Below, one piece after another: positions 18,373-26,391 of a stretch of DNA of 64,000 nt. Every line of letters begins with the position of its first letter. Within the stretch, counting starts at the first letter, position 1. This DNA comes from DATBGZ01 sp036557785 (GTDB taxonomy: Bacteria; Actinomycetota; Actinomycetes; Mycobacteriales; Micromonosporaceae). The notes under the pieces are model-generated. The model searched no databases, was not told the origin of the DNA, and saw only the letters and a list, made by a program, of their open reading frames with translations. Made by a program: the position numbers and the translations under genes. The stretch is taken from NCBI GenBank assembly GCA_036557785.1, contig DATBGZ010000085.1, forward strand, positions 29,995 through 93,994, read 5' to 3'.

Positions 18373-19314
18373 GTGGATCTCTACAACGATGCCCGCGCCT
18401 ACCCGGAGCAGTTGCGCGGCTACGCGACCGTGGTCCCCGCCGCGGAACTCGCCAGCCACGGCTTGACGCCAGCGTCCGCCCGGTGGCGGTCCGACCACGG
18501 ACGGATCGATCGCGCGCATCATGGCACCTACCTGCTCGGCGGCACCGATCTGCTCGACCGGTGCCGGGCCGCGCTGGTCCAGTGCCACCCGGGAGCGGTC
18601 ATCGGCTTCCAGACAGCCGCGGCGCTGCACGGCTTCGGGGTCGTCGAGGACGCCAGGATCCACGTCGTGGTGCCCTGTGGCAGCAACTTCCCGTGGCGGC
18701 CAGGGATCCGGGTGCATCAGTCCGTCCTGCCAGTCGCTGAGCCGATGCTCTGGTCCGGCACCCCCTGCACTCCACCGGCCCGCACGGCCATCGACCTGGC
18801 GCGTGTCCTGCCGCGCCCGCAAGCACTGTCCACGATGGATGCCGCACTCTTCGCCAAGGCGAGCGACGCCGATGCCCTCGCGGCAGAGGTCCTCCGGCAC
18901 AGGGGGTTGGCTGGCGCTCGCCGGGCCCGGGAACTCGTGGGCCTGGCTGACGGACGCGCCGAGTGCGCGCAGGAGAGTCACCTGCGCCTGCTGCTCCATG
19001 ACGCCGCCCTGCTGACGTCTTTCGTACCGCAGTACCCCGTGCTCGACGACGGCGGCGAGTACGTCAGGTATCGACTCGACCTCGCCGACCCCGAACACAA
19101 GGTCGCGGCGGAGTACGACGGCGCCTCCCACCTGGGTCGCCCCAGCGTGCGACGCGACCGCAGACGGCACAACTGGCTCGACGAACGAGGTTGGCTCATG
19201 CGCTACTTCACCGACGCTGAGCTCTACCACGACCCCGGCGCGATCGTCCGTACGCTGCGCCACGCCATCGCCCGCCGCCGCCATGGCCCCGCGATCTTGG
19301 GCTTATCGCGGTGA
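18373..19314 (+). CDS. AbiEi-type wHTH + DUF559 (PD-D/EXK-like) protein
   Basis: A 313-aa protein unrelated to the steroid genes around it. The N-terminal third (YATVVPAAELASHGLTPASARWRSDHGRIDRAHHGTYLLG in shape) resembles the wHTH domain of AbiEi-type antitoxins, followed by an LHGFG motif. The C-terminal part reads RYRLDLADPEHKVAAEYDGASHLGR then RRDRRRHNWLDERGW, the DUF559/Vsr-like nuclease fold with acidic D, E and K positions. Such proteins are common orphan genes in actinobacteria with no proven role. It starts at GTG 18373 without a strong RBS, after two DnaA boxes. Its last residues, PAILGLSR, and its stop are encoded by repeat copy 5. It is probably an insertion into the island. Confidence 0.72.
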   Translation: MDLYNDARAYPEQLRGYATVVPAAELASHGLTPASARWRSDHGRIDRAHHGTYLLGGTDLLDRCRAALVQCHPGAVIGFQTAAALHGFGVVEDARIHVVVPCGSNFPWRPGIRVHQSVLPVAEPMLWSGTPCTPPARTAIDLARVLPRPQALSTMDAALFAKASDADALAAEVLRHRGLAGARRARELVGLADGRAECAQESHLRLLLHDAALLTSFVPQYPVLDDGGEYVRYRLDLADPEHKVAAEYDGASHLGRPSVRRDRRRHNWLDERGWLMRYFTDAELYHDPGAIVRTLRHAIARRRHGPAILGLSR

Positions 19315-19351
19315 TCGGAGATCCACTCGCGACGATAACCCCAAGATCGCG
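19290..19351. repeat. 62-bp inverted repeat, copy 5 (overlaps the end of the DUF559 gene)
   Basis: Arms CGCGATCTTGGG and CCCCAAGATCGCG flank a centre with GATCGGAGATCC. It lies between the convergent DUF559-type gene and hsaB. Bases 19290-19314 encode the DUF559 protein's last residues and stop codon. Confidence 0.9.
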
Positions 19352-19365
19352 GGAAAGGGGGGCCG

Positions 19366-19944
19366 CTACATCCAGTCGGTGTGGCGGGGCCAGGCCAGGA
19401 GCGTGTCGATGACCTCGGGCTGCTCGTACGGGGACGTGTCCGAGGTACCCGTGTACCGTCCTTTGTAGAACAGCAGGGGACGGCCTTCGCGACACTCGCC
19501 GAGTTCGGTCACCAGGCCGATGACGATCTGGTGGTCCCCCGCGGGGAACGTGCCCTCGATGCGGCAGGTGGCCCAGGTGAGCACCCCGTCGAGCACGGGT
19601 GCCCCGCTGGCAGCCGGCGACCAGCGGACGCCATCGAACTTGCCCGCGCCGCTGCGGCCGAAGACCCGGGAGATCTCGCGCTGCTCCTCGGCGAGGACAT
19701 TGACGCAGAAGTGGCCGGAACGCTCGATCTGGGGCCAGGTGGTCGACGTGGACCCCGGGCAGAACAGCACGAGCGGCGGTTCGAGCGACAGCGCCGCGAA
19801 CGCCTGGCAGGCGAAGCCCACGGGAGCGCCACCGGCGTCGAGGCTCGTCACCACGGTGACGCCGGTGCAGAAATGGCCGAGGACCTGGCGGTAGGCAGCG
19901 GAGTCGACTGCGGGCACAGCGCGTACAGTACCGCCCGCGCCCAT
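19366..19944 (-). CDS. hsaB: Flavin reductase HsaB
   Basis: A 192-aa FMN/FAD:NADH reductase of the HpaC-like split-barrel family. It shows VLGHFCTGVTVVTSLDAGGAPVGFACQAFAALSLEPPLVLFCPGSTST near the N-terminus, HFCVNVLAEEQREIS, and the C-terminal RPLLFYKGRYTG. HsaB supplies reduced flavin to the monooxygenase HsaA, which hydroxylates 3-HSA to the catechol 3,4-DHSA. It is the last gene of the hsaADCB operon; its ATG (19944) overlaps the hsaC stop in TGATG. The operon order is the same as in mycobacteria. The 3' end faces repeat copy 5. Confidence 0.92.
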   Translation of the reverse strand: MGAGGTVRAVPAVDSAAYRQVLGHFCTGVTVVTSLDAGGAPVGFACQAFAALSLEPPLVLFCPGSTSTTWPQIERSGHFCVNVLAEEQREISRVFGRSGAGKFDGVRWSPAASGAPVLDGVLTWATCRIEGTFPAGDHQIVIGLVTELGECREGRPLLFYKGRYTGTSDTSPYEQPEVIDTLLAWPRHTDWM

Positions 19945-20855
19945 CAGTGCCCGCCACCGCCTCGCAGCCAGCGGTGTCCCCATACGGTGTGCGCCCCGGT
20001 GACGTGGGGTACCCAGGCCTCGTCGTCGGCGACCGTGATCCCGTCGTAGCCGTACTCGATCATGAAGCCGCTCGGCGTGTTCAGATAGCACGAGACCATG
20101 TTGTCGTTGGCGTGCCGGCCCATCGTGGACGCGAGCACCCCCCTGGTCGCGCTGGCCCGGTCGACGGCCCGGCCCACGTTGTCCAGCGTGTCCACCTCGA
20201 CCATCACGTGGATGATGCCGGTCGGGTGGGTGAAGGGTGCCAGCGCCAGGCTGTGGTGACGAGGTCCGCAGCCGAGGAACTTCATCCACAGTGGACCAGC
20301 CGACTCGGCCAGGCCAGCCGCGAAGGCCGGGACCTGCATGGTGTCGCGCAGACGCAAGCCCAACACGTCGCGGTAGAAGGCCAGGCCGGGGTCAACGTCG
20401 GCCGTGCCGATCACCACGTGCCCCATGCCGCCCGTGCCGGTGACGAACCGTGCGCCAACCGGACTCAGGAACGGCGTGCCGTCGAGGAACGCGCCGCTGA
20501 AGACCTCGACCGCGTTGCCGTACGGGTCGTCGAACCGGACAAGGTCGCAGACTCGCCGGTCGGCCAGTTCCTCGGCACTGGCCTGCTTGGCGGCGATGCC
20601 GGCGCGGTCGAGCCGCCCCGCGATCCGTGCCACGTCCTCGGCCGTCGGCGCCTCGAAGCCGATCGTGACCAACCGGTCCTTCTCCCCCGGTAGGACGACG
20701 AGTCGCGCCGGAAACTCGTCCAATCGCAGGTACAGGGCTGACGGGTCAGGCCCGGTGCCCTCGACCGCGCCGAGCACGTCCGTGCCGAACCGGCGCCAGG
20801 CGTCGAGGTCGCGCGCCTCGATCCGCACGTAGCCCAGGGAGATGATGCCGCTCAT
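19944..20855 (-). CDS. hsaC: Extradiol dioxygenase HsaC
   Basis: A 303-aa type I extradiol dioxygenase made of paired vicinal-oxygen-chelate modules. The second domain carries the Fe(II) ligands: His in MGHVVIGTADVDP (about residue 145), His in GCGPRHHSLAL (about 215) and Glu in SGFMIEYGYDG (about 268). HsaC cleaves the A ring of 3,4-DHSA to give 4,9-DSHA. The start at 20855 (MSGIISLGYVRIEA) is the family start and overlaps the hsaD stop in ATGA. Co-translation with hsaD and hsaB is likely, in the KstR-controlled operon starting at hsaA. Confidence 0.93.
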   Translation of the reverse strand: MSGIISLGYVRIEARDLDAWRRFGTDVLGAVEGTGPDPSALYLRLDEFPARLVVLPGEKDRLVTIGFEAPTAEDVARIAGRLDRAGIAAKQASAEELADRRVCDLVRFDDPYGNAVEVFSGAFLDGTPFLSPVGARFVTGTGGMGHVVIGTADVDPGLAFYRDVLGLRLRDTMQVPAFAAGLAESAGPLWMKFLGCGPRHHSLALAPFTHPTGIIHVMVEVDTLDNVGRAVDRASATRGVLASTMGRHANDNMVSCYLNTPSGFMIEYGYDGITVADDEAWVPHVTGAHTVWGHRWLRGGGGH

Positions 20856-21721
20856 CGTGGACGCTCCAAGAAGGACAGAGCCAACTGGTTGAACTCGTCG
20901 AACTTCTCTACCTGCGCCCAGTGCCCGCAGCCGGAGAAGACGTGCAGTTGCGCCTTGCGGATCGTCTTGAGCGCCACGAGCGCGCCGTCGAGCGGGTTGA
21001 CCCGGTCCTCGCGGCCCCAGATCAGCAGTACCTCGTGGCGCAGCCGATGCGCCTGACGCCACAGCATCCCGTCCTCGAAGGTCGCGGGGTCATAGAACGA
21101 CCTGCCGAACGCCGCGAGGCTCGCCAACGCCTCTGGCTGGCTCGCGGCGGCGAACCGCTCCTGCACCAGGTCGTCCGTGACGAGCGACTGGTTGAAGACC
21201 AGCGTGCGCAGGAACGCGGCGAGCTTCTGCGGCGTGGGGTCCGTGGCGAAGTCGCTGATCCGCCTGACGCCCTCGGTCGGGTCGGGCGCGAAGACGTTGA
21301 TGCTCAACCCGCCCGGCCCCATGAGCACCAGCCGCTCGGCCCGGCCCGGGTAGCTCAGCGCGAAACGTACGGCGGTCCCACCACCCAGCGAGTTGCCGAG
21401 CAGGTGCACCTTCGCGATACCGAGCACGTCGAGCAGGGCCTTCAGCGCGTCCGCGGCATGCGTGAAGTAGTTGCCGGCGATGCCGTTGGTCACCGAGCGG
21501 CCGAACCCCGGCTGGTCGACCGCGAGGACCCGGTACCGCTGGGCGAAGACCGGGACGTTGCGGCCGAAGTTGCTCCACGCCGAGGCGCCCGGCCCGCCGC
21601 CGTGCAGGACAACCAAGGGAGTGCCGGTCCCGCCGGTGTCGTGATAGTGCAGCCTCGTGCCCGGCACGTCGGCGAAGCGGCTCGTCGAGTCGAAGTCGAC
21701 GGTCGCGTCCACAGTGGTCAT
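20852..21721 (-). CDS. hsaD: Meta-cleavage product hydrolase HsaD
   Basis: A 289-aa alpha/beta-hydrolase of the C-C bond hydrolase group. It has the oxyanion motif HGGGPGASAWSNF (about residues 40-52), nucleophile Ser111 in LLGNSLGGG, a catalytic Asp in WGREDRVNPLDG and His in FSGCGHWAQVE. HsaD splits 4,9-DSHA into the C/D-ring propionate remnant (HIP precursor) and 2-hydroxyhexa-2,4-dienoate, which HsaE then uses. It lies second in hsaADCB, 16 bp after hsaA, with a GGAGATGCGC-type RBS. Confidence 0.93.
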   Translation of the reverse strand: MTTVDATVDFDSTSRFADVPGTRLHYHDTGGTGTPLVVLHGGGPGASAWSNFGRNVPVFAQRYRVLAVDQPGFGRSVTNGIAGNYFTHAADALKALLDVLGIAKVHLLGNSLGGGTAVRFALSYPGRAERLVLMGPGGLSINVFAPDPTEGVRRISDFATDPTPQKLAAFLRTLVFNQSLVTDDLVQERFAAASQPEALASLAAFGRSFYDPATFEDGMLWRQAHRLRHEVLLIWGREDRVNPLDGALVALKTIRKAQLHVFSGCGHWAQVEKFDEFNQLALSFLERPR

Positions 21722-21737
21722 CGGCGCGCATCTCCTT

Positions 21738-22916
21738 CTACAGCATGGCGTCGGCGATGGGCATGCCGAACTCGAATGTGCCGAACATCGACAGCGCCCG
21801 CTCGACGTCGTTGATGGCGTGCACCCGGCCGGCGTGGGCGTCGCGCCAGAACCGCTGGATCGGCATGCCGAGCGCCAGCGCCCGACCACCGGAGTTCTCG
21901 AAGAGCCGGTCCACCGCGTGGATCGCCGAGGCCGTCCCGCGCACCTGGTCGCGACGCACCCGTGCCCGCAGCCGCATCGGGATCTTCTCGCCGGCGCTGG
22001 CGTAGCGCATGAGCTCACGGAAGTTGTTCTCCAGCGCCAGCCAGGCGGAGTCGATCTCGCCAGCGGCGTCGGCGACCCGGACCTGGGAGTGCGGATCCTG
22101 GGCCGCCCTGACCCCCTTGTACGACGCGCGCACCCGGGTCTGCATGTACGCCACGTGCGCCTCGTACGCCCCGGTCGCCATCCCGATGATCGGTGTGGTG
22201 ATGGCGTACGCGAACAGCGATCCGTACGGGATCCGGTAGAGCGGCGCGGTGTTCAGCTCCTGGCCCGGGCAGGCGCACCGGGCCGTGTCGGTGAAGCTCA
22301 ACGCCCGGTGCACCGGGACGAAGGCGTGGTCCACCACGATGTCGTTGCTGCCGGTGCCCCGCAGGCCCACGGTGTGCCAGACATCCTCGATCGCGTAGTC
22401 ACTCCTCGGCACGAGGAAGGTGCAGAAGTCGATGGGCTTGTCGTCGGCGTCGGTCACGATGCCGCCCAGCAGCACCCAGGTGGCGTGGTCGCACCCGGAG
22501 GAGAAGCTCCACCGACCGTCAAGCTCATAACCGCCATCGACCATCCTCGCGGTGCCCGTCGGGGCGTAGGACGACGAGGCGCGGGTAGCGGAATCCGCGC
22601 TCCAGATGTCCTGCTGTGCCTGGTCGGGGAAGAGCGCGAGCTGCCAGTTGTGCACGCCGACGACGGAGGCGACCCAGCCGGTCGAGCCGCATGCGCTGGC
22701 GATCGCCCGGATCACGTCGAGGAAGGTCACGGGGTCCGCCTCGTAACCGCCCCATCGCGCCGGCTGCAGCAATCGGAAGACCCCGGCCTGTTCCAGCTCC
22801 GCGACGCTCTGCGGGAGCAACGACCGATGGTCCTCGGTCTCCTGCGCGCGTTCCCGGAGCACGGGGAGCAGATCCTCCACCGCGGCGGCGACCTTGACCG
22901 CCTGGTCTTCACCCAT
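21738..22916 (-). CDS. hsaA: 3-HSA flavin-dependent monooxygenase HsaA
   Basis: A 392-aa two-component flavin monooxygenase with the acyl-CoA-dehydrogenase fold. Typical segments are VAAAVEDLLPVLRERAQETEDHRSL at the start, FRLLQPARWGGYEADP, ACGSTGWVASVVGVHNWQLALFP, GRWSFSSGCDHATWVLLGG and late REL/RVRRDQVRGTASAIHAVDRLFE. HsaA hydroxylates 3-HSA to a catechol using reduced flavin from HsaB. The ATG at 22916 gives the usual length (mycobacterial 394 aa); a frame extending to 22949 approaches the operator. It is first in the hsaADCB operon, with a perfect KstR palindrome 49 bp upstream shared with kshA. Confidence 0.93.
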   Translation of the reverse strand: MGEDQAVKVAAAVEDLLPVLRERAQETEDHRSLLPQSVAELEQAGVFRLLQPARWGGYEADPVTFLDVIRAIASACGSTGWVASVVGVHNWQLALFPDQAQQDIWSADSATRASSSYAPTGTARMVDGGYELDGRWSFSSGCDHATWVLLGGIVTDADDKPIDFCTFLVPRSDYAIEDVWHTVGLRGTGSNDIVVDHAFVPVHRALSFTDTARCACPGQELNTAPLYRIPYGSLFAYAITTPIIGMATGAYEAHVAYMQTRVRASYKGVRAAQDPHSQVRVADAAGEIDSAWLALENNFRELMRYASAGEKIPMRLRARVRRDQVRGTASAIHAVDRLFENSGGRALALGMPIQRFWRDAHAGRVHAINDVERALSMFGTFEFGMPIADAML

Positions 22917-22964
22917 CACGTCTGCCCTCCGCCCGCTACCGCTGAGCACTGACTGCGACTATGG

Positions 22965-22978
22965 TAGAACATGTTCTA
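22965..22978. promoter_or_regulatory. KstR operator between hsaA and kshA (perfect palindrome)
   Basis: TAGAACATGTTCTA is a fully symmetric match to the KstR consensus, in the divergent gap between hsaA (49 bp away) and kshA (31 bp away). It is the best operator in the window. Confidence 0.9.
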
Positions 22979-23009
22979 GTTTCGTGGCGAGCCGCGGAGG
23001 CGACCAAGA

Positions 23010-24149
23010 ATGCGCGAGCCGGACGAGGTGCGGGTCATCGATGTCGGGCAGACCCAGACCCGGTTCGCGCGGGGCTGGCACTGCCTGGGCCTGGCCGAAC
23101 CCTTCCGGGACGGCAAGCCGCACGCGATCCACGCGTTCGGCACCAAACTCGTCGTCTTCGCGGACTCATCGGGCGCGCTCAAGGTCCTCGACGGGTACTG
23201 CCGGCACATGGGCGGCGACCTGACGATGGGCACCGTCAAGGGCGACGCGGTGGCCTGCCCGTTCCACGACTGGCGCTGGTCGGGCGACGGACGCTGCCGG
23301 CACATCCCCTACGCCAAGCGGGTGCCGCCGCGCGCCCGCACCCGGTCCTGGCTGACCCTGGAGGAGAACCGGCAGCTCTTCGTCTGGCACGACCCGCAGG
23401 GCAATCCGCCGCCACCCGAGGTCACGATCCCGCGCATCGCCGGCGCCTTCTCCGACGACTGGAGCGACTGGTCCTGGGACAGCGTGGCCATCGACGGGTC
23501 GAACTGCCGCGAGGTCATGGACAACGTCGTCGACATGGCGCACTTCTTCTACATCCACTTCGGCTTCCCGACCTACTTCAAGAACGTGTTCGAGGGCCAC
23601 ATCGCGTCGCAGTACCTGACCACCCGGGGCCGCCCCGACATCAGCGAGGGCGCGTACTCCGGTGATTCGCGAATGCGGTCAGAGGCCGCCTACTACGGCC
23701 CGTCCTACATGATCGACAACCTCTACCACGACTACCACGGCATCGAGGTGAACAGCGTCCTCATCAACTGCCACTACCCGGTCAGCCCGACCTCGTTCGT
23801 GCTGCAGTGGGGCATCATCGTCGAGCGGCTGCCTGGCCTGTCGCGCGAGCAGGCCGACCGGGTCGCGCGCAAGATGAGCCGCAGCATCGGCGTGGGCTTT
23901 CTGCAGGACGTCGAGGTCTGGAAGCACAAGAGCAAAGTGGACAATCCCCTGCTCTGTGCCGAGGACGGGCCGGTCTATCAGTTGCGCCGGTGGTACGAGC
24001 AGTTCTATGTGGACGTCGAGGATGTCACCGACGACATGGTGGCCCGCTTCGAGTACGAGGTGGATACGACTGCTGCGGTGGCCGCCTGGGAGGCCGAGGT
24101 CGCCGAGAACCTCGCCCGGCGCGCGACCGAGAACGTGCCCGCGTCATGA
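23010..24149 (+). CDS. kshA: 3-ketosteroid 9alpha-hydroxylase oxygenase KshA
   Basis: A 379-aa Rieske non-heme iron oxygenase. The [2Fe-2S] ligands are C64, H66, C83 and H86 in YCRHMGG and CPFHDW. The mononuclear iron site is in the DNVVDMAHFFYIHFG segment (about residues 171-185). KshA hydroxylates C9 of androsta(di)enediones, and with KstD this opens ring B to 3-HSA. The ATG at 23010 follows GCGGAGGC. The next two genes overlap in ATGA and GTGA, giving a kshA - 96-aa protein - kshB operon. Transcription is from the KstR-controlled divergent promoter. Confidence 0.95.
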   Translation: MREPDEVRVIDVGQTQTRFARGWHCLGLAEPFRDGKPHAIHAFGTKLVVFADSSGALKVLDGYCRHMGGDLTMGTVKGDAVACPFHDWRWSGDGRCRHIPYAKRVPPRARTRSWLTLEENRQLFVWHDPQGNPPPPEVTIPRIAGAFSDDWSDWSWDSVAIDGSNCREVMDNVVDMAHFFYIHFGFPTYFKNVFEGHIASQYLTTRGRPDISEGAYSGDSRMRSEAAYYGPSYMIDNLYHDYHGIEVNSVLINCHYPVSPTSFVLQWGIIVERLPGLSREQADRVARKMSRSIGVGFLQDVEVWKHKSKVDNPLLCAEDGPVYQLRRWYEQFYVDVEDVTDDMVARFEYEVDTTAAVAAWEAEVAENLARRATENVPAS

Positions 24150-24436
24150 CCCGACCGCAGACGCTGGAGGATCGCCGGCGCTACCTCGAGGGCTGGCTGG
24201 CCGACCTCGCGTGCGACCACTGCGGGGTCGTGGTCCGGGTGAAGAAGAACAGTGGGGAGCACACGAGCGTCCAATGGACGGTCGCCGCCGCCGCGCGATG
24301 CGACGAGTTCGCGATGCACCGCGGCACGGGCCTGACCTCGGCCCTGGTCCCGGCGTGCGGCCGACTGCGCGCCAGCATCGACCGCGCGGTGGCCGTGGGC
24401 AGGCTGTGCGTGGCCCCCTCCGAGGCGCCACCGTGA
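24146..24436 (+). CDS. Small cysteine-containing protein between KshA and KshB, function unknown
   Basis: A 96-aa protein starting MTRPQTLEDRRRYLEGWL. It is translationally coupled on both sides: its ATG overlaps the kshA stop (ATGA), and its stop overlaps the kshB GTG start (GTGA). It carries CDHCG near residue 23, single cysteines in AARCDEF and PACGRL, and one near the C-terminus. I do not recognise a family. The invariant-looking CxxC and its place between an oxygenase and its reductase suggest a role in electron transfer, assembly or metal handling of the hydroxylase, but this is inference only. Codon use is like its neighbours. Confidence 0.75.
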   Translation: MTRPQTLEDRRRYLEGWLADLACDHCGVVVRVKKNSGEHTSVQWTVAAAARCDEFAMHRGTGLTSALVPACGRLRASIDRAVAVGRLCVAPSEAPP

Positions 24437-25443
24437 GCCGCCCGGCCCTCCACAAGGTGACGGTTGTCGAGGTTGTGGCGGAGACGGCCGACACCTGCTC
24501 GCTCGTGCTCGCCGAGCCATTCGCCTACCGGCCGGGTCAGTTCCTGACCGTACGGGTCCCGCACGCCGGGCGTGGCCACGTGTCGCGCTGCTACTCGCTG
24601 TCCAGCGCGCCCCAGACCGACGAGCGGCTCACGGTGACGGTCAAGCGAGTGCCGGACGGGTACGTCTCGAACTGGATCTGCGACAACGTACGGCCCGGCT
24701 CCACTGTGGACATCCTGCCGCCGGCGGGCTCGTTCACGCCCGCCTCCCTCGACGAGGACCTGCTCCTGTTCGCCGGTGGCAGCGGGATCACGCCGGTCAT
24801 CTCCATCGTCAAGGCTGCCCTGGCCGGTGGTGTGGGCCAGGTCGCCCTGATCTACGCCAACCGCGACGCGGACTCGGTCATCTTCGGCTCCGAACTGGAC
24901 AAGCTCGTACGGTCGCATCCGCATCGCCTGCGGGTCGAGCACTGGCTCGATGCCGATGCGGGATATCCCACGGTTGAGCAGCTCACCGGCCTGGTCCAGG
25001 AGTACGCCGGCCGGGAAGCCTTCGTCTGCGGCCCAGAACCGTACATGGCTCTCGTCGGGAAGGTCCTGGCCGGCATCGGCACGCCCGCCGAGAAGGTCCA
25101 TATCGAACGGTTCACTGTGGAGGAGCAGGAGCCGGCCGCGGACGGTCCGGGGTTCACGGCGACCGCCCAGGTCGACTTCGATGGCCAGGTCCACCGCTTC
25201 GTCTGGCCCGCCCGCAAGCGCCTGCTCGACGTGTTGCTCGACGCCGGACTCAACGCGCCGCACTCGTGCCGCCAGGGCAACTGCGGCGCGTGCATGCTGC
25301 GCATCCTCGAGGGCGAGGTCGAGCTGGTGCACAACGAGATCCTCGAGGAGGAGGACTTCGCGGAGAACTGGACCCTGGCCTGCCAGGCGATCCCGCGCAC
25401 GGAGCACGCCAGCTTCACCTACGACGCCCCCGCCGCCCCCTGA
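24433..25443 (+). CDS. kshB: 3-ketosteroid 9alpha-hydroxylase reductase KshB
   Basis: A 336-aa ferredoxin-NAD(P) reductase-type protein. The FAD domain shows RCYSLSS (about residues 55-61), the NAD domain FAGGSGITPVISIVKAAL and FVCGPEPYM, and the C-terminal plant-type [2Fe-2S] domain CRQGNCGACML...TLACQA with four cysteines. KshB passes electrons from NADH to KshA. It starts with GTG at 24433, overlapping the preceding stop. It is the last gene of the ksh operon, and its stop lies two bases before variant repeat copy 7, where it meets hsaE head-on. Confidence 0.94.
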   Translation: MSRPALHKVTVVEVVAETADTCSLVLAEPFAYRPGQFLTVRVPHAGRGHVSRCYSLSSAPQTDERLTVTVKRVPDGYVSNWICDNVRPGSTVDILPPAGSFTPASLDEDLLLFAGGSGITPVISIVKAALAGGVGQVALIYANRDADSVIFGSELDKLVRSHPHRLRVEHWLDADAGYPTVEQLTGLVQEYAGREAFVCGPEPYMALVGKVLAGIGTPAEKVHIERFTVEEQEPAADGPGFTATAQVDFDGQVHRFVWPARKRLLDVLLDAGLNAPHSCRQGNCGACMLRILEGEVELVHNEILEEEDFAENWTLACQAIPRTEHASFTYDAPAAP

Positions 25444-25444
25444 G

Positions 25445-25508
25445 CGTTGATCTAGGGCGCAGGACCGTGGTCGGAGATCAAACCACGGTCCCTAGCCCTA
25501 GATCAACG
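25445..25508. repeat. 64-bp inverted repeat, copy 7 (variant arms)
   Basis: Outer arms CGTTGATCTAGGG and CCCTAGATCAACG with inner arms GACCGTGGT and ACCACGGTC around CGGAGATCA. The layout (outer arm, inner arm, central GGAGATC) is the same as the other copies but the arm sequence differs. It lies between the convergent kshB and hsaE genes and encodes the last nine HsaE residues and stop on the minus strand. Confidence 0.88.
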
Positions 25509-26296
25509 GGGAGGGGCTCAGGGGCGAAGGAGAGCGACACCTCGCCCAGGCCGGCGAAGGTGGCCCGGAACTGGTCGCCGGGGCGCGCGTCGATGGCCCG
25601 CGCACAGGCGCCGGGCAGGATGAGATGGCCGGCGCGCAGCCGGACCCCGAAGGCCGCGACCGTACGGGCAAGCCAGGCCACGGCCGTGACCGGGTTGCCG
25701 AGCACGGCATCCGATCGTCCCTGGGCCACGAGCTCCCCGTCGCGAGCCAGGGCGGCGTCGATGCCCGTGATGTCGATGTCCGTCGGCTTGACCCGACCCG
25801 TGCCGACCACGAAACCGGCCGAGGACGCGTTGTCAGCGATCGTGTCGGCGATGCTGATCCGCCAGTCGACGATGCGGCTGTCGATGAGCTCGATCGAGGG
25901 CGCGAACGCCTCGGTGGCCGCGAGTACGTCCTGTTCGGTGCACACCTTCCCGGGCAGGTCGCGGCCGAGCAGGAACGCCACCTCGATCTCGACCCGGGGG
26001 TAGCAGTACCGGCCGGCGTCCACCGGCACGTCCTCGAAGACGCGCATGTCCTCGAGCAAATGGCCGTAGTCGGGCTGGTCGACGCCCATCATCGCCTGCA
26101 TCGCCGCCGAGGAGAGCCCGACCTTGTGGCCGACGACCGGCGCCGTTCGTCGGCGGATGTTGTGCAGCTGGATCTCGTAGGCGTCGGCCGGCGTGAGGTC
26201 GGGGTAGCTCTCGATCAGCGGGGCGATGGGCGAGCGGGCGTGCTCGGCGGCCCAGAGGGCATCGGCCAATGTGGACCGTTCCAGCTCGGTGAGCAC
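25478..26296 (-). CDS. hsaE: 2-hydroxypenta-2,4-dienoate hydratase HsaE
   Basis: A 272-aa enzyme of the MhpD/HsaE hydratase family. It reads ADAYEIQLHNIRRR, VGHKVGLSSAAMQAMMGVDQPDYGHLLEDM (about residues 45-75), PRVEIEVAFLLGRDLPG, AFAPSIELIDSRIVDWRISIADTIADNASSAGFVVG and GRSDAVLGNPVTAVAWLAR. HsaE hydrates the dienoate from HsaD action. GTG at 26296 is chosen because AGGAGG precedes it and the protein then starts like family members; a frame to 26611 crosses into kstD. The last residues (VDLGLGTVV) come from repeat copy 7, an extension of about 12 aa over the usual length. HsaG and HsaF, normally next to it, are absent. Confidence 0.92.
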   Translation of the reverse strand: MLTELERSTLADALWAAEHARSPIAPLIESYPDLTPADAYEIQLHNIRRRTAPVVGHKVGLSSAAMQAMMGVDQPDYGHLLEDMRVFEDVPVDAGRYCYPRVEIEVAFLLGRDLPGKVCTEQDVLAATEAFAPSIELIDSRIVDWRISIADTIADNASSAGFVVGTGRVKPTDIDITGIDAALARDGELVAQGRSDAVLGNPVTAVAWLARTVAAFGVRLRAGHLILPGACARAIDARPGDQFRATFAGLGEVSLSFAPEPLPVDLGLGTVV

Positions 26297-26377
26297 TCCG
26301 GCCACCTCCTCGACAAGGCCACCTGGTCTTCTCCCGATCGGCGCGAGCATCAAGGATGGCATCGCGCTGGCCAGAAC

Positions 26378-26391
26378 TATAACCTGTTCTA
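26378..26391. promoter_or_regulatory. KstR operator overlapping a leaderless kstD promoter
   Basis: TATAACCTGTTCTA matches the KstR consensus exactly and abuts the kstD GTG (26392). TAACCT inside the box is a TANNNT -10 hexamer at -12 to -7 from the GTG. Repressor binding would thus cover the -10 and the start site. hsaE starts 82 bp away on the other strand. Confidence 0.85.
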
